Of a stretch of DNA of 40,741 bases, positions 27,771 to 34,029 are shown one piece after another (the first letter of the stretch is position 1; the number at the start of each line of letters is the position of its first letter). The notes under the pieces were generated by a model. It was not told the origin of the DNA. It searched no databases and worked only from the letters and a program-made list of their open reading frames with translations. Origin of the DNA: Roseomonas sp. (GTDB lineage: Bacteria; Pseudomonadota; Alphaproteobacteria; Acetobacterales; Acetobacteraceae); contig JADCFP010000075.1 in NCBI GenBank assembly GCA_020249465.1, forward strand, positions 1 through 40,741, written 5' to 3'. The translations under genes were made by a program, and so were the position numbers.

Positions 27771-28642
27771 GCGCGCGCCCCGAACAGCCCAGTCGGGCGC
27801 AGCAGCAGCACCAGGATGAAGATCAGGAAAATGCCGATCTGCCCAAGGCTATCGCCGAAATAAAGGCCGCTCAGGCTTTCCACGACGCCGATGAAAAGCC
27901 CGCCCAGCAGCGCCCCCGTCACGCTGCCCATGCCACCCAGCACCACGATGGTGAAAGCCACCAGCACAAAGGCATTGCCCACACGGGGCGAGACATAAAA
28001 GGACGGCAGCAATAGACAGGCCGCGATGGCAAGGCAGGCCGTACCAATGCCAAAGGTGACCGCATAGATGTGCGCGACATCAATACCGACCAAAGCCGCG
28101 CCGGTGCGTTCCTTCGCGACTGCCCGAATGGCGCGACCCGTATCGGTGCGTGTCATCAACAGGAACAACAGCGCCGCCAGCAGCAGCGTCACGCCAAAGC
28201 CAATCAGGCGCGGGACGGAGAGCAGCACATCGCCAAGTTCCACCATGGACATGGCATAGGGCAGGCGGATCGTCATGGTGTCCGACCGGAAAATCGCCAG
28301 CATGGCGTTTTCGATAATGATCGAAAGGCCAAGTGTCACCAGCAACATATTGGAATCATCGCCACGGCTCGCGGGGCCGATCACCAGGCGCTGCACCAAA
28401 TAGCCCAACACGAAAAAAAGCCCCGCCAGGGGTACCATCGCCGCATAAGGATCAAGCCCAAAGGCACCATGCACGACAAAGGCCGCATACATCGCCAGCG
28501 TCAGCAGCGCGCCATGGGCAAAGTTGATGATATGCAGCACGCCGTAGACCAGCGTGAGGCCCAGCGCCACCAGCCCATAAACGGCCCCCATCAGGAGGCC
28601 GTTTGCCACGGCCTCCAGCAATATTTCGGGCGGGTAGCCCAT
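27767..28642 (-). CDS. livH: Branched-chain-amino-acid-type ABC transporter permease LivH
   Basis: This is the partner permease of LivM, 291 residues with about 8 hydrophobic segments. The N-terminal GLLMGAVYGLVALGLTLVYG and the following VLHIINFAHGALLTLAMY are hallmark LivH sequence. The coupling loop is AVAKERTGAALVGIDVAHIY. The end LRPTGLFG is also typical. The ATG at 28642 lies 1 nt after the binding-protein stop. An upstream in-frame start near 28681 would lie inside that gene and adds non-homologous residues. Confidence 0.93.
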   Translation of the reverse strand: MGYPPEILLEAVANGLLMGAVYGLVALGLTLVYGVLHIINFAHGALLTLAMYAAFVVHGAFGLDPYAAMVPLAGLFFVLGYLVQRLVIGPASRGDDSNMLLVTLGLSIIIENAMLAIFRSDTMTIRLPYAMSMVELGDVLLSVPRLIGFGVTLLLAALLFLLMTRTDTGRAIRAVAKERTGAALVGIDVAHIYAVTFGIGTACLAIAACLLLPSFYVSPRVGNAFVLVAFTIVVLGGMGSVTGALLGGLFIGVVESLSGLYFGDSLGQIGIFLIFILVLLLRPTGLFGARA

Positions 28643-28643
28643 C

Positions 28644-29855
28644 TCAGCCTGTGACGGGATAGATCGGCTGGGCGTCCGCAAAATCGCGCGGGAAGATCAC
28701 CTTGATGTCGCCGCTTTGCACCTGAGTATTCACCGGCCTGCCGCCCTGGTTTTGGCCATTGACGAATTGCGTTGGCCCATAAGGCATGATGTGGCTATCA
28801 AAAGCCGCGCCCGTTGCAGCTAGCGCCTGGATCAGCGCGCCACGATCCGCCCGGCCCGCGCGTTCCAGCGCATCGGCGAACAGCATCACGGCGGAATAAT
28901 TCAGCGGCACATTGTAAAGCCAGAAGCGGTTCTGCGCTTCCACGCGCCGGCGCAATTCGGCGGTCTTGGCTTTTCGTGGATCGGCCCAATGGTTGCAATC
29001 CATCACCAGATTGGCCGCTTCCGGGAATTCCCGCACGAAGCGGAAATTGGAAGCCGCGCCATTCAGGATGCAATAAATCCCCTTTGGGCGAATGCGGCGC
29101 TGCTGCAAGGTTTGCGACAGCAACACGAATTCCGCGTAATAGGATGACGGGATGATCAGATCAGGATTAAGCGCCCGGATCCGCAGTGCCACATTGGACA
29201 TGTCACGCGAAGGTGTTGGGTGCGCGATAGTCTCCAGCACCTGAAAACCGCGCTTTGGCAATTCGGCATTCAACAGCCGGGCCATGCCGGACCCGAACAA
29301 GCCATCCTCATGCACAATCACCGCGGTGCGGGAAGGCTTGCCGGCGGCATCATTGATCGCGACCAGATTGTCCAAGGCCGTTGCCGTCACGGTGCCAAAG
29401 CCAGGCCCGAAGCGGAACGTATTGGTGAGCCCGCGTGAGACGATCTGATCCGACACGCCGACATCCACAATATAGGGCAGATCATAGCGCGATGCGGCCT
29501 GCGAAGCGGCAAGGCAAATCGGGCTTGCAAAGCCGCCCACAATCGCCAGCACGCCCTCGGCCTGCATTTTCTCAACCTCGGCCACGCCACCATCGGGGGT
29601 GGAGCGCGCATCGCCGAACACTATTTCAATTGGCGCGCCACCCAGCGCCTTAATGCCGCCGCCGGCATTGATATCCGCAATGGCGAGCTCCGCACCCAGG
29701 CGGCCATATTCGCCATCCTGCGCCAGCGCGCCGGTCACGGGCTGGATGATGCCAAGCTTGATGGCGCGCGACTGCGCCCGCGCAATGGTGGGTGCCGCGA
29801 GCATCGCGGGGGCGGCCAGCAGTGCCTGCCGCCTGGAAAGGCTGAAAAAAGACAT
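28644..29855 (-). CDS. Branched-chain-amino-acid-type ABC transporter substrate-binding protein
   Basis: This is a periplasmic binding protein of the Leu/Ile/Val (peripla_BP_6) class, 403 residues, and the first gene of the nine-gene operon. The N-terminus has SRRQALLAAPAMLAAP and a cleavage region near ARAQ, a signal peptide with a twin-arginine-like start. The mature protein begins IKLGIIQPVTGALAQDGEYG, the standard opening, with the hinge residues of the two-lobed fold following. GGGGAGTCTCCG precedes the ATG at 29855; longer frames upstream have no homology. Proteins of this class bind many ligands (amino acids, amides, urea, aromatic acids). The operon suggests a lactam or N-heterocycle; this is inferred. 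Confidence 0.92.
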   Translation of the reverse strand: MSFFSLSRRQALLAAPAMLAAPTIARAQSRAIKLGIIQPVTGALAQDGEYGRLGAELAIADINAGGGIKALGGAPIEIVFGDARSTPDGGVAEVEKMQAEGVLAIVGGFASPICLAASQAASRYDLPYIVDVGVSDQIVSRGLTNTFRFGPGFGTVTATALDNLVAINDAAGKPSRTAVIVHEDGLFGSGMARLLNAELPKRGFQVLETIAHPTPSRDMSNVALRIRALNPDLIIPSSYYAEFVLLSQTLQQRRIRPKGIYCILNGAASNFRFVREFPEAANLVMDCNHWADPRKAKTAELRRRVEAQNRFWLYNVPLNYSAVMLFADALERAGRADRGALIQALAATGAAFDSHIMPYGPTQFVNGQNQGGRPVNTQVQSGDIKVIFPRDFADAQPIYPVTG

Positions 29856-29871
29856 CGGAGACTCCCCTGTT

Positions 29872-29890
29872 ATGACCCGAAAATGGTCAT
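29872..29890. promoter_or_regulatory. Inverted repeat ATGACC-N7-GGTCAT before the liv-hyu operon
   Basis: This is a perfect 6-bp inverted repeat with a 7-nt spacer, 17 to 35 nt upstream of the binding-protein start. Its location fits an operator for a dimeric regulator or a leader hairpin. No regulator gene is adjacent. No convincing -35/-10 pair was found in the 83-nt upstream gap. Confidence 0.3.
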
Positions 29891-29938
29891 GCCCCAGGCT
29901 TTGCCAATGGGCCAGAGGGAATCTGCGATAGCGGCGGC

Positions 29939-30421
29939 TTAGCGCCGCGGCGCGCTTACAGCACCCGTGCCGCAATCAGGTGCCGAAATCGGCTGAATGA
30001 TATTTTGATTGACGGAGAATTTGGCCAATTGCCCGGGGGGCAGAGCCCTAATTTGCTGCAAGATCACTTCGGCATCACGGCAAAAGTAAGACCCAGCGCG
30101 GGTCGCATCCATGGCATGATCTTGCGAGATATTGGTGTAGTATTGATCAAAACGGGTCTGCCCCGCCCCGCCATAAGCGCGGCGGAAATAGCCTTGGATC
30201 ACATTGGCCGCCGCCGAAAGTTCGCGGCTATGTGGTTGAAAAGCATCTATCATCCGCGCGCGATCGACTTTGCACTGCATCCCAATCACCCGCAGGTAAC
30301 TGTTCATGGCCCAGGTATCGGCCGCCTGTCGTTCATCAGGCCGCAGGCAGGTATTCGCCAAAACAGGCCCGGCCACCAGAACCGGCGCCATCGCCGCTAA
30401 CAGCAAGCGCTTCAAACCCAT
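29939..30421 (-). CDS. Secreted protein of unknown function with four cysteines
   Basis: I do not recognise the family. The 160-residue product has a clear signal peptide, MGLKRLLLAAMAPVLVAGPV with a likely cut near VLA-NT. The mature part of about 138 residues holds four cysteines (TCLRP, MQCKV, YFCRD, PDCGT), enough for two disulfides, and looks mainly helical with a Gln- and Asn-rich centre. GAGAGGAAG lies upstream of the ATG at 30421. It is 104 nt downstream of the COQ9 gene and 83 nt upstream of the liv operon on the same strand, so it may be expressed separately. It is predicted to be periplasmic. Confidence 0.8.
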   Translation of the reverse strand: MGLKRLLLAAMAPVLVAGPVLANTCLRPDERQAADTWAMNSYLRVIGMQCKVDRARMIDAFQPHSRELSAAANVIQGYFRRAYGGAGQTRFDQYYTNISQDHAMDATRAGSYFCRDAEVILQQIRALPPGQLAKFSVNQNIIQPISAPDCGTGAVSAPRR

Positions 30422-30525
30422 GGGTTTCTTCCTCTCATCGTCAAAGGGCGGCGAATCGGCCACCGCAAATGACCCCTGGGGCGCATATAGGGGTTCGCCT
30501 GCAGGAAGGAAACCAAAAGGCGCGT

Positions 30526-31128
30526 TCAGGCAGCGCGGGGCTTGAAGCGCGCCAGGCCCTTTTGGAAACAGGCATGGTCGGCCAGCCGCCGGTCGAGGAA
30601 TTCCAGCGCCGATTCAAGCCCATCGCCGCGCCCACTCAGCCAATAGGCCAGCGTGGAGCTGTAGATGGCAGCGAGCGTCGCGCGGCGCGTATACCAGGAA
30701 AAATCAGCGGATTTATCGCCCGCAGCATACCAGATGGCGCTCACGCTGCGGGCCAGGCTGCGCGCGGCAATCGGCGCATTCCAGGGCAAAGCGAGTAGGG
30801 AAAGCGCGGCACGCAGCGCATCACGGTGCGGCTCGGCCGCTTCCAGCCGTGCCTTGATCAGGAAGCGCACGCGTTCATGGGTGCGCATGCTGGCCAAATC
30901 GGCAGCAATGCCAGCGGCCTCCATTCGCCGATCGGCAAGCTCGATCCAGGCTTCAATCGCCGAAATGGCGCCGCGCGGGAACATCCATTCGGCGTCTTCC
31001 GGCGCCATGCCGGCATCCTTGAGCCCCTCGGCAATGGCGCTGCCCTGCCAGCCATAAAGCGGCACCAGCGGCAGAATGGCATCCAGGGCGGCATCCCGCG
31101 CGTCACGATCCGGGCCGGCATCCATCAT
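30526..31128 (-). CDS. COQ9 family protein
   Basis: COQ9 is a lipid-binding TetR-like-fold protein that helps ubiquinone synthesis, in eukaryotes by presenting quinone intermediates to COQ7. The 200-residue protein fits the alphaproteobacterial COQ9 family. Its C-terminal half has the characteristic VRFLIKARLE, AIWYAAGDKSADFSWYTRRA and LAAIYSSTLAYWL segments. It opens with ATGATG; the first ATG overlaps the deformylase stop by 4 nt, so the two are co-transcribed. A role in ubiquinone metabolism is family knowledge; no other coq/ubi gene is present here. Confidence 0.88.
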   Translation of the reverse strand: MMDAGPDRDARDAALDAILPLVPLYGWQGSAIAEGLKDAGMAPEDAEWMFPRGAISAIEAWIELADRRMEAAGIAADLASMRTHERVRFLIKARLEAAEPHRDALRAALSLLALPWNAPIAARSLARSVSAIWYAAGDKSADFSWYTRRATLAAIYSSTLAYWLSGRGDGLESALEFLDRRLADHACFQKGLARFKPRAA

Positions 31129-31652
31129 GGCTTTTGTCTTTCATTTTCAACGGGTTTCGGCGGGTTGAACCGGGCCAATTCCTCAACAAACCCAAGGCGG
31201 GACAGATCCGTCATCCGCATAGGGTATAGTATACCTTCAAGATGGTCATGTTCATGCTGCATGACCCGCGCCGCCATGCCGGCGGCCTCGCCTTCAATCC
31301 AGGTGCCGGCGATATCCTGGCCGCGAAAGGCGATTCGGGCCGGGCGCTGCACCGCGCCGCGCAGGCCGGGGATGGAAAGGCAGCCTTCCCAGGCTTCCTC
31401 GATCTCGTCCCCAATCGGCTGGATTTCCGGATTGAACAGGGCGGAATGCCCGCCCGCTGCGGTGCGCCAGATGAAAAGCCTAAGGGAGACATGGACTTGC
31501 GGGGCGGCAAGCCCAAGCCCGCCAATATCTTCCAGTGTTTCCACCATATCGGTGACCAGGCGGCGCATCTCGGGCGCCGTCGGGTCCGCCACCGCTTCGG
31601 CCCGTTGCAGCAGCACGGGATGGCCCAGCCTGGCGATTTTCAGAATGGCCAT
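31125..31652 (-). CDS. def: Peptide deformylase
   Basis: The enzyme removes the N-formyl group from new proteins with a metal (usually Fe2+). The 175 residues carry the three motifs: GLGLAAPQ (45-52), EGCLS (89-93, metal ligand C91) and HEHDH (133-137, ligands H133 and H137, catalytic E134). It is therefore predicted active. The fmt gene, which often follows def, is absent here; COQ9 follows instead. This suggests one of several deformylases, as is common in alphaproteobacteria. The start at 31652 is the only suitable ATG. The upstream divergent region is AT-rich. Confidence 0.94.
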   Translation of the reverse strand: MAILKIARLGHPVLLQRAEAVADPTAPEMRRLVTDMVETLEDIGGLGLAAPQVHVSLRLFIWRTAAGGHSALFNPEIQPIGDEIEEAWEGCLSIPGLRGAVQRPARIAFRGQDIAGTWIEGEAAGMAARVMQHEHDHLEGILYPMRMTDLSRLGFVEELARFNPPKPVENERQKP

Positions 31653-31682
31653 GATATTCCCGCACCAAAAAAGGGAGGTTTT

Positions 31683-31711
31683 TATATAATTGCCCTGAAA
31701 AAGGCTTGAAA
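31683..31711. promoter_or_regulatory. AT-rich divergent promoter region of def and rpsU
   Basis: On the plus strand TATAAT lies at 31685-31690, a perfect -10, but no good -35 is seen; it would give rpsU a leader of about 130 nt. On the minus strand TATATA (31688-31683) and TTTCAA (31711-31706) are spaced 17 nt and could serve def. This is the most AT-rich tract in the neighbourhood. Confidence 0.4.
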
Positions 31712-31827
31712 GGGGCTTCCGGCGCGGCGAATCACTGTGCTAAAGACCCGCTCTCTTGTCGGGCTCCGGGCAACCGGCTGCGCGTCTTTTGCTTTGAACC
31801 AGCGATCCATGAAGGGGGTTGTGCCGC

Positions 31828-32031
31828 GTGCAAGTCGTCGTTCGTGATAATAATGTTGATCAGGCGCTGAAGGCGCTCAAGAAGAAGTTGCAGCGTGAAG
31901 GGGTCTTCCGTGAAATGAAGATCCGTCGCCACTACGAAAAGCCGTCTGAGCGCCGCGCCCGTGAGGCTGCGGAAGCTGTTCGTCGCGCCCGCAAGGTTGA
32001 GCGCAAGCGGATCGAACGCGAAGGCTTCTGA
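31828..32031 (+). CDS. rpsU: 30S ribosomal protein S21
   Basis: S21 is a small basic protein of the 30S subunit near the anti-Shine-Dalgarno end of 16S rRNA. The 67 residues read [20 protein letters not shown] and then [19 protein letters not shown], the standard alphaproteobacterial form. A GTG start at 31828 is chosen because S21 proteins begin M-Q-V, and AAGGGGG lies 9 nt upstream. A TTG further up (31819) is also in frame but would add three atypical residues. It is followed by a strong terminator, so it is likely monocistronic. Confidence 0.95.
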   Translation: MQVVVRDNNVDQALKALKKKLQREGVFREMKIRRHYEKPSERRAREAAEAVRRARKVERKRIEREGF

Positions 32032-32061
32032 TTACCCTAAACCGGGTTTGAAATCGGCAAT

Positions 32062-32095
32062 CCGCGGCACGGGTCAACCCGTGGGCCGCGGTTTT
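32062..32095 (+). terminator. Intrinsic terminator of rpsU
   Basis: CCGCGGC (32062-32068) pairs with GCCGCGG (32085-32091). Inside it ACGGG pairs with CCCGT around a TCAA loop. TTTTGCGTTT follows. It lies 30 nt after the rpsU stop and just before the end of a converging small gene. Confidence 0.8.
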
Positions 32096-32100
32096 GCGTT

Positions 32101-32310
32101 TCAGGCTTTCAACCGCGCCGCCAGCTTGCGGGCCAGAAGATAGCCAAGCCCGCCGCCCAAGGGCGCTGCCGGCAGGGCGAGCAGCCAGCCAGCATGGGAC
32201 CCAGCCACGACCAGGGCCAGGCCCGCGTAAAGCGTCAGGCCACCCACCAGGCTGCCCACCACCCCGGCTGTCAGGCCAAGGACCAGAATTTCTTCGCGTG
32301 AAACACTCAT
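32101..32310 (-). CDS. Small two-helix membrane protein of unknown function
   Basis: The 69-residue product has two hydrophobic, Gly- and Ala-rich segments (about 8-34 and 41-59) separated by SHAGW. It ends in a basic tail ([10 protein letters not shown]), consistent with an inner-membrane hairpin with cytoplasmic ends. Repeated small residues such as GVVGSLVGG could pack helices. I do not recognise the family. The frame is open far upstream to 33339 across rpsD, but only the ATG at 32310 gives a sensible protein. The strong hydrophobic pattern supports a real gene; there is no direct evidence of function. Confidence 0.65.
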   Translation of the reverse strand: MSVSREEILVLGLTAGVVGSLVGGLTLYAGLALVVAGSHAGWLLALPAAPLGGGLGYLLARKLAARLKA

Positions 32311-32338
32311 GTCCCGGGGATGGGGCCGGGCGCGGGGT

Positions 32339-32367
32339 TTGACAAGCCCCATGGCGCGGAATATCAC
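32339..32367 (+). promoter_or_regulatory. Sigma-70-like promoter of rpsD
   Basis: TTGACA (32339-32344), a perfect -35, is followed by a 17-nt spacer and TATCAC (32362-32367). A start of transcription near 32374 would give rpsD a leader of about 130 nt. Confidence 0.6.
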
Positions 32368-32373
32368 GCACGC

Positions 32374-32505
32374 TCTTCCTGGGAATGTGGACGGGCCTTC
32401 GGGGTCCGCGCCCGCCCTGGCCATCCGGCCAGGGACTACCGGGACAACAAGGCCCTTTGGGGCATAGCAAGAAAGGCCATCGCGTTCGCGCGGTGGAATA
32501 TGCGC
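32374..32505 (+). promoter_or_regulatory. Structured 5' leader of rpsD
   Basis: Between the predicted transcription start and the rpsD ATG lies a perfect 8-bp hairpin: CCCTGGCC at 32415-32422, loop ATCC, GGCCAGGG at 32427-32434. GC-rich flanks could extend the fold. S4 represses its own synthesis through mRNA leaders in several phyla, so this may be an autoregulatory site. It matches no leader that I recognise. Confidence 0.35.
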
Positions 32506-33123
32506 ATGACGAAGCGCGCTGAAAGCAAATACAAGATCAATCGCCGTCTTGGCGTGAACCTTTGGGGCCGTGCGAAATCGCCGGTCGCGAAGCGCGAATA
32601 TGGCCCCGGTCAGCATGGCCAGCGCCGCAAGCAGAAGCCGACCGATTTCGGCGTGCAGCTGATGGCGAAGCAGAAGCTGAAGGGCTATTACGCGAATATC
32701 GGCGAAAAGCAGTTCCGCAAATATTACGAGGAAGCCGTGCGCCGGAAGGGCGACACTTCCGAAAACCTGGTGGAATTGCTGGAACGGCGCCTGGATGCCG
32801 TTATCTATCGGATGAAGCTGGCCGTCACCCCCTTCGCAGCACGGCAATTCGTCAATCACGGCCATGTGCTGGTGAATGGCAAGCGGCTCAACATCCCGTC
32901 CTATTCGGTGAAGAATGGCGACGTGATTGAAGTCAAGGAAAAGTCGAAGCAGCTGACCGCCGTGCTCGATTCCGCACAGAGCACGGAACGCGATGTACCG
33001 GAATATCTGGAAATTGATCACCGCGCGATGAAGGGCAAGTTCCTGCGTGCGCCGAAGCTTTCCGATGTGCCCTATCCGGTGCAGATGGAACCGAACCTGG
33101 TGGTCGAATTCTACAGCCGCTGA
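32506..33123 (+). CDS. rpsD: 30S ribosomal protein S4
   Basis: S4 is a primary 16S rRNA-binding protein that nucleates 30S assembly. The 205 residues begin [20 protein letters not shown], and the central [20 protein letters not shown] is diagnostic. The S4 RNA-binding domain starts near [13 protein letters not shown], with [20 protein letters not shown]. Two ATGs compete (32500 and 32506); GGTGGA at 32492-32497 and the family length favour 32506. It stands alone, outside the alpha ribosomal operon, as usual in alphaproteobacteria, with its own promoter and terminator. Confidence 0.97.
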   Translation: MTKRAESKYKINRRLGVNLWGRAKSPVAKREYGPGQHGQRRKQKPTDFGVQLMAKQKLKGYYANIGEKQFRKYYEEAVRRKGDTSENLVELLERRLDAVIYRMKLAVTPFAARQFVNHGHVLVNGKRLNIPSYSVKNGDVIEVKEKSKQLTAVLDSAQSTERDVPEYLEIDHRAMKGKFLRAPKLSDVPYPVQMEPNLVVEFYSR

Positions 33124-33148
33124 TTGGCGTTTACTTCCGTATGTTTCA

Positions 33149-33178
33149 AAGCCGGTGCCTTCGGGTGCCGGCTTTTTT
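33149..33178 (+). terminator. Intrinsic terminator of rpsD
   Basis: AAGCCGG (33149-33155) pairs with CCGGCTT (33168-33174) across a short loop, and the stem runs into TTTTTT. It lies 25 nt after the rpsD stop. Confidence 0.85.
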
Positions 33179-33452
33179 GTTGACTCCGCTGCCAATGGAA
33201 AATGGGCGTTTTCTGGCGCCGCTTGATGCCCCGCGGCAGGAAGGCCGCGCAGATCGCGGTCAGATGGAAAATCCGGACGCGTGAAGATGCTCGAAAAACA
33301 GCGACGTAGAGCAGGTTGCGTGAACCCATGTGAACGCAATACGCTCTGGGTCCATTCAGAGGTCGGGCAGGCAGCGCCGGTGCCGAGCCCGCGCCTTGGT
33401 CCTATCTGATGTCAGTTATGGATAAGAATGCCAGCCCAGGAAAGACGCCGCC
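33179..33452. other. Gap between rpsD and moaB
   Basis: No gene is supported in these 274 nt. A weak promoter-like pair, TTGGTC (33396-33401) with TGGATA (33419-33424) at 17-nt spacing, could serve moaB. CTCTG and CAGAG near 33340-33360 form a small hairpin. Otherwise nothing stands out. Confidence 0.4.
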
Positions 33453-33992
33453 ATGCCAATTGATGAAAGCCTGAAATTCCTGCCCGTGAATATCGCCGTG
33501 CTGACCGTGAGCGACACGCGCGACATGGCGACCGACCGTTCCGGCCAAACCCTGCAAGACAGGATCGAAGCCGCCCGGCATCATTGCGTGGCGCGAGAGA
33601 TTGTGAAGGATGATCCGGACGCGATTGAAGCCGTGCTGCGGCGCTGGATTGCGGACCCGGCCGTGGATTGCGTGATCACCACCGGCGGCACCGGCATCAC
33701 AGGGCGGGATGTGACGCCGGAAGCCTTCAAGCGCGTCTTGGAAAAGGAAATTGAAGGCTTCGGCGAATTGTTCCGCTGGATCAGCTTTCAGAAGATCGGC
33801 ACATCCACCATTCAATCGCGTGCCATGGGCGGTGTTGCGGGCGGCACCTATCTCTTTGCGCTGCCTGGTTCAACGGGCGCCTGCAAGGATGGCTGGGATG
33901 ACATATTGCGCTTCCAATTAGATTCGCGGCACCGCCCCTGCAATTTAGTTGAGCTGATGCCGCGCCTATTGGAACATCTGAAACCCGTGTGA
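33453..33992 (+). CDS. moaB: Molybdenum cofactor biosynthesis protein B
   Basis: MoaB/MogA proteins bind or adenylylate molybdopterin before molybdenum insertion. The 179 residues have LTVSDTRDMATDRSG near the N-terminus, the TTGGTGITGRDVTPEA loop in the middle and the ALPGSTGACKDGWDDIL motif towards the end. This pattern fits MoaB, which is MogA-like with adenylyltransferase activity in some species. AGGAAAG precedes the ATG. It is tail to tail with a molybdenum-hydroxylase gene 37 nt away, which needs this cofactor; that supports a functional link, though the two are on opposite strands. Confidence 0.92.
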   Translation: MPIDESLKFLPVNIAVLTVSDTRDMATDRSGQTLQDRIEAARHHCVAREIVKDDPDAIEAVLRRWIADPAVDCVITTGGTGITGRDVTPEAFKRVLEKEIEGFGELFRWISFQKIGTSTIQSRAMGGVAGGTYLFALPGSTGACKDGWDDILRFQLDSRHRPCNLVELMPRLLEHLKPV

Positions 33993-33996
33993 AGGG

Positions 33997-34022
33997 CGCG
34001 CGAGGCGAAAACCCCCCGCGCG
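33997..34022. terminator. Convergent hairpin between moaB and the hydroxylase gene
   Basis: CGCGCGAGG (33997-34005) pairs with CCCCGCGCG (34014-34022) with one A-C mismatch and an 8-nt loop containing AAAA. It fills most of the 37-nt gap, so it could serve both genes. Confidence 0.5.
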
Positions 34023-34029
34023 GTATGCC

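Noticed and set aside
31819-31827. TTG start for rpsU at 31819
   Set aside because: It would add three residues not seen in S21 proteins and leaves too little space after the AAGGGGG site; the GTG at 31828 fits both.
33313-33356. TGAACCCA ... TGGGTCCATTCA as a degenerate IS or MITE
   Set aside because: The two arms match only with a gap, there is no duplication around them, and no transposase trace is nearby.
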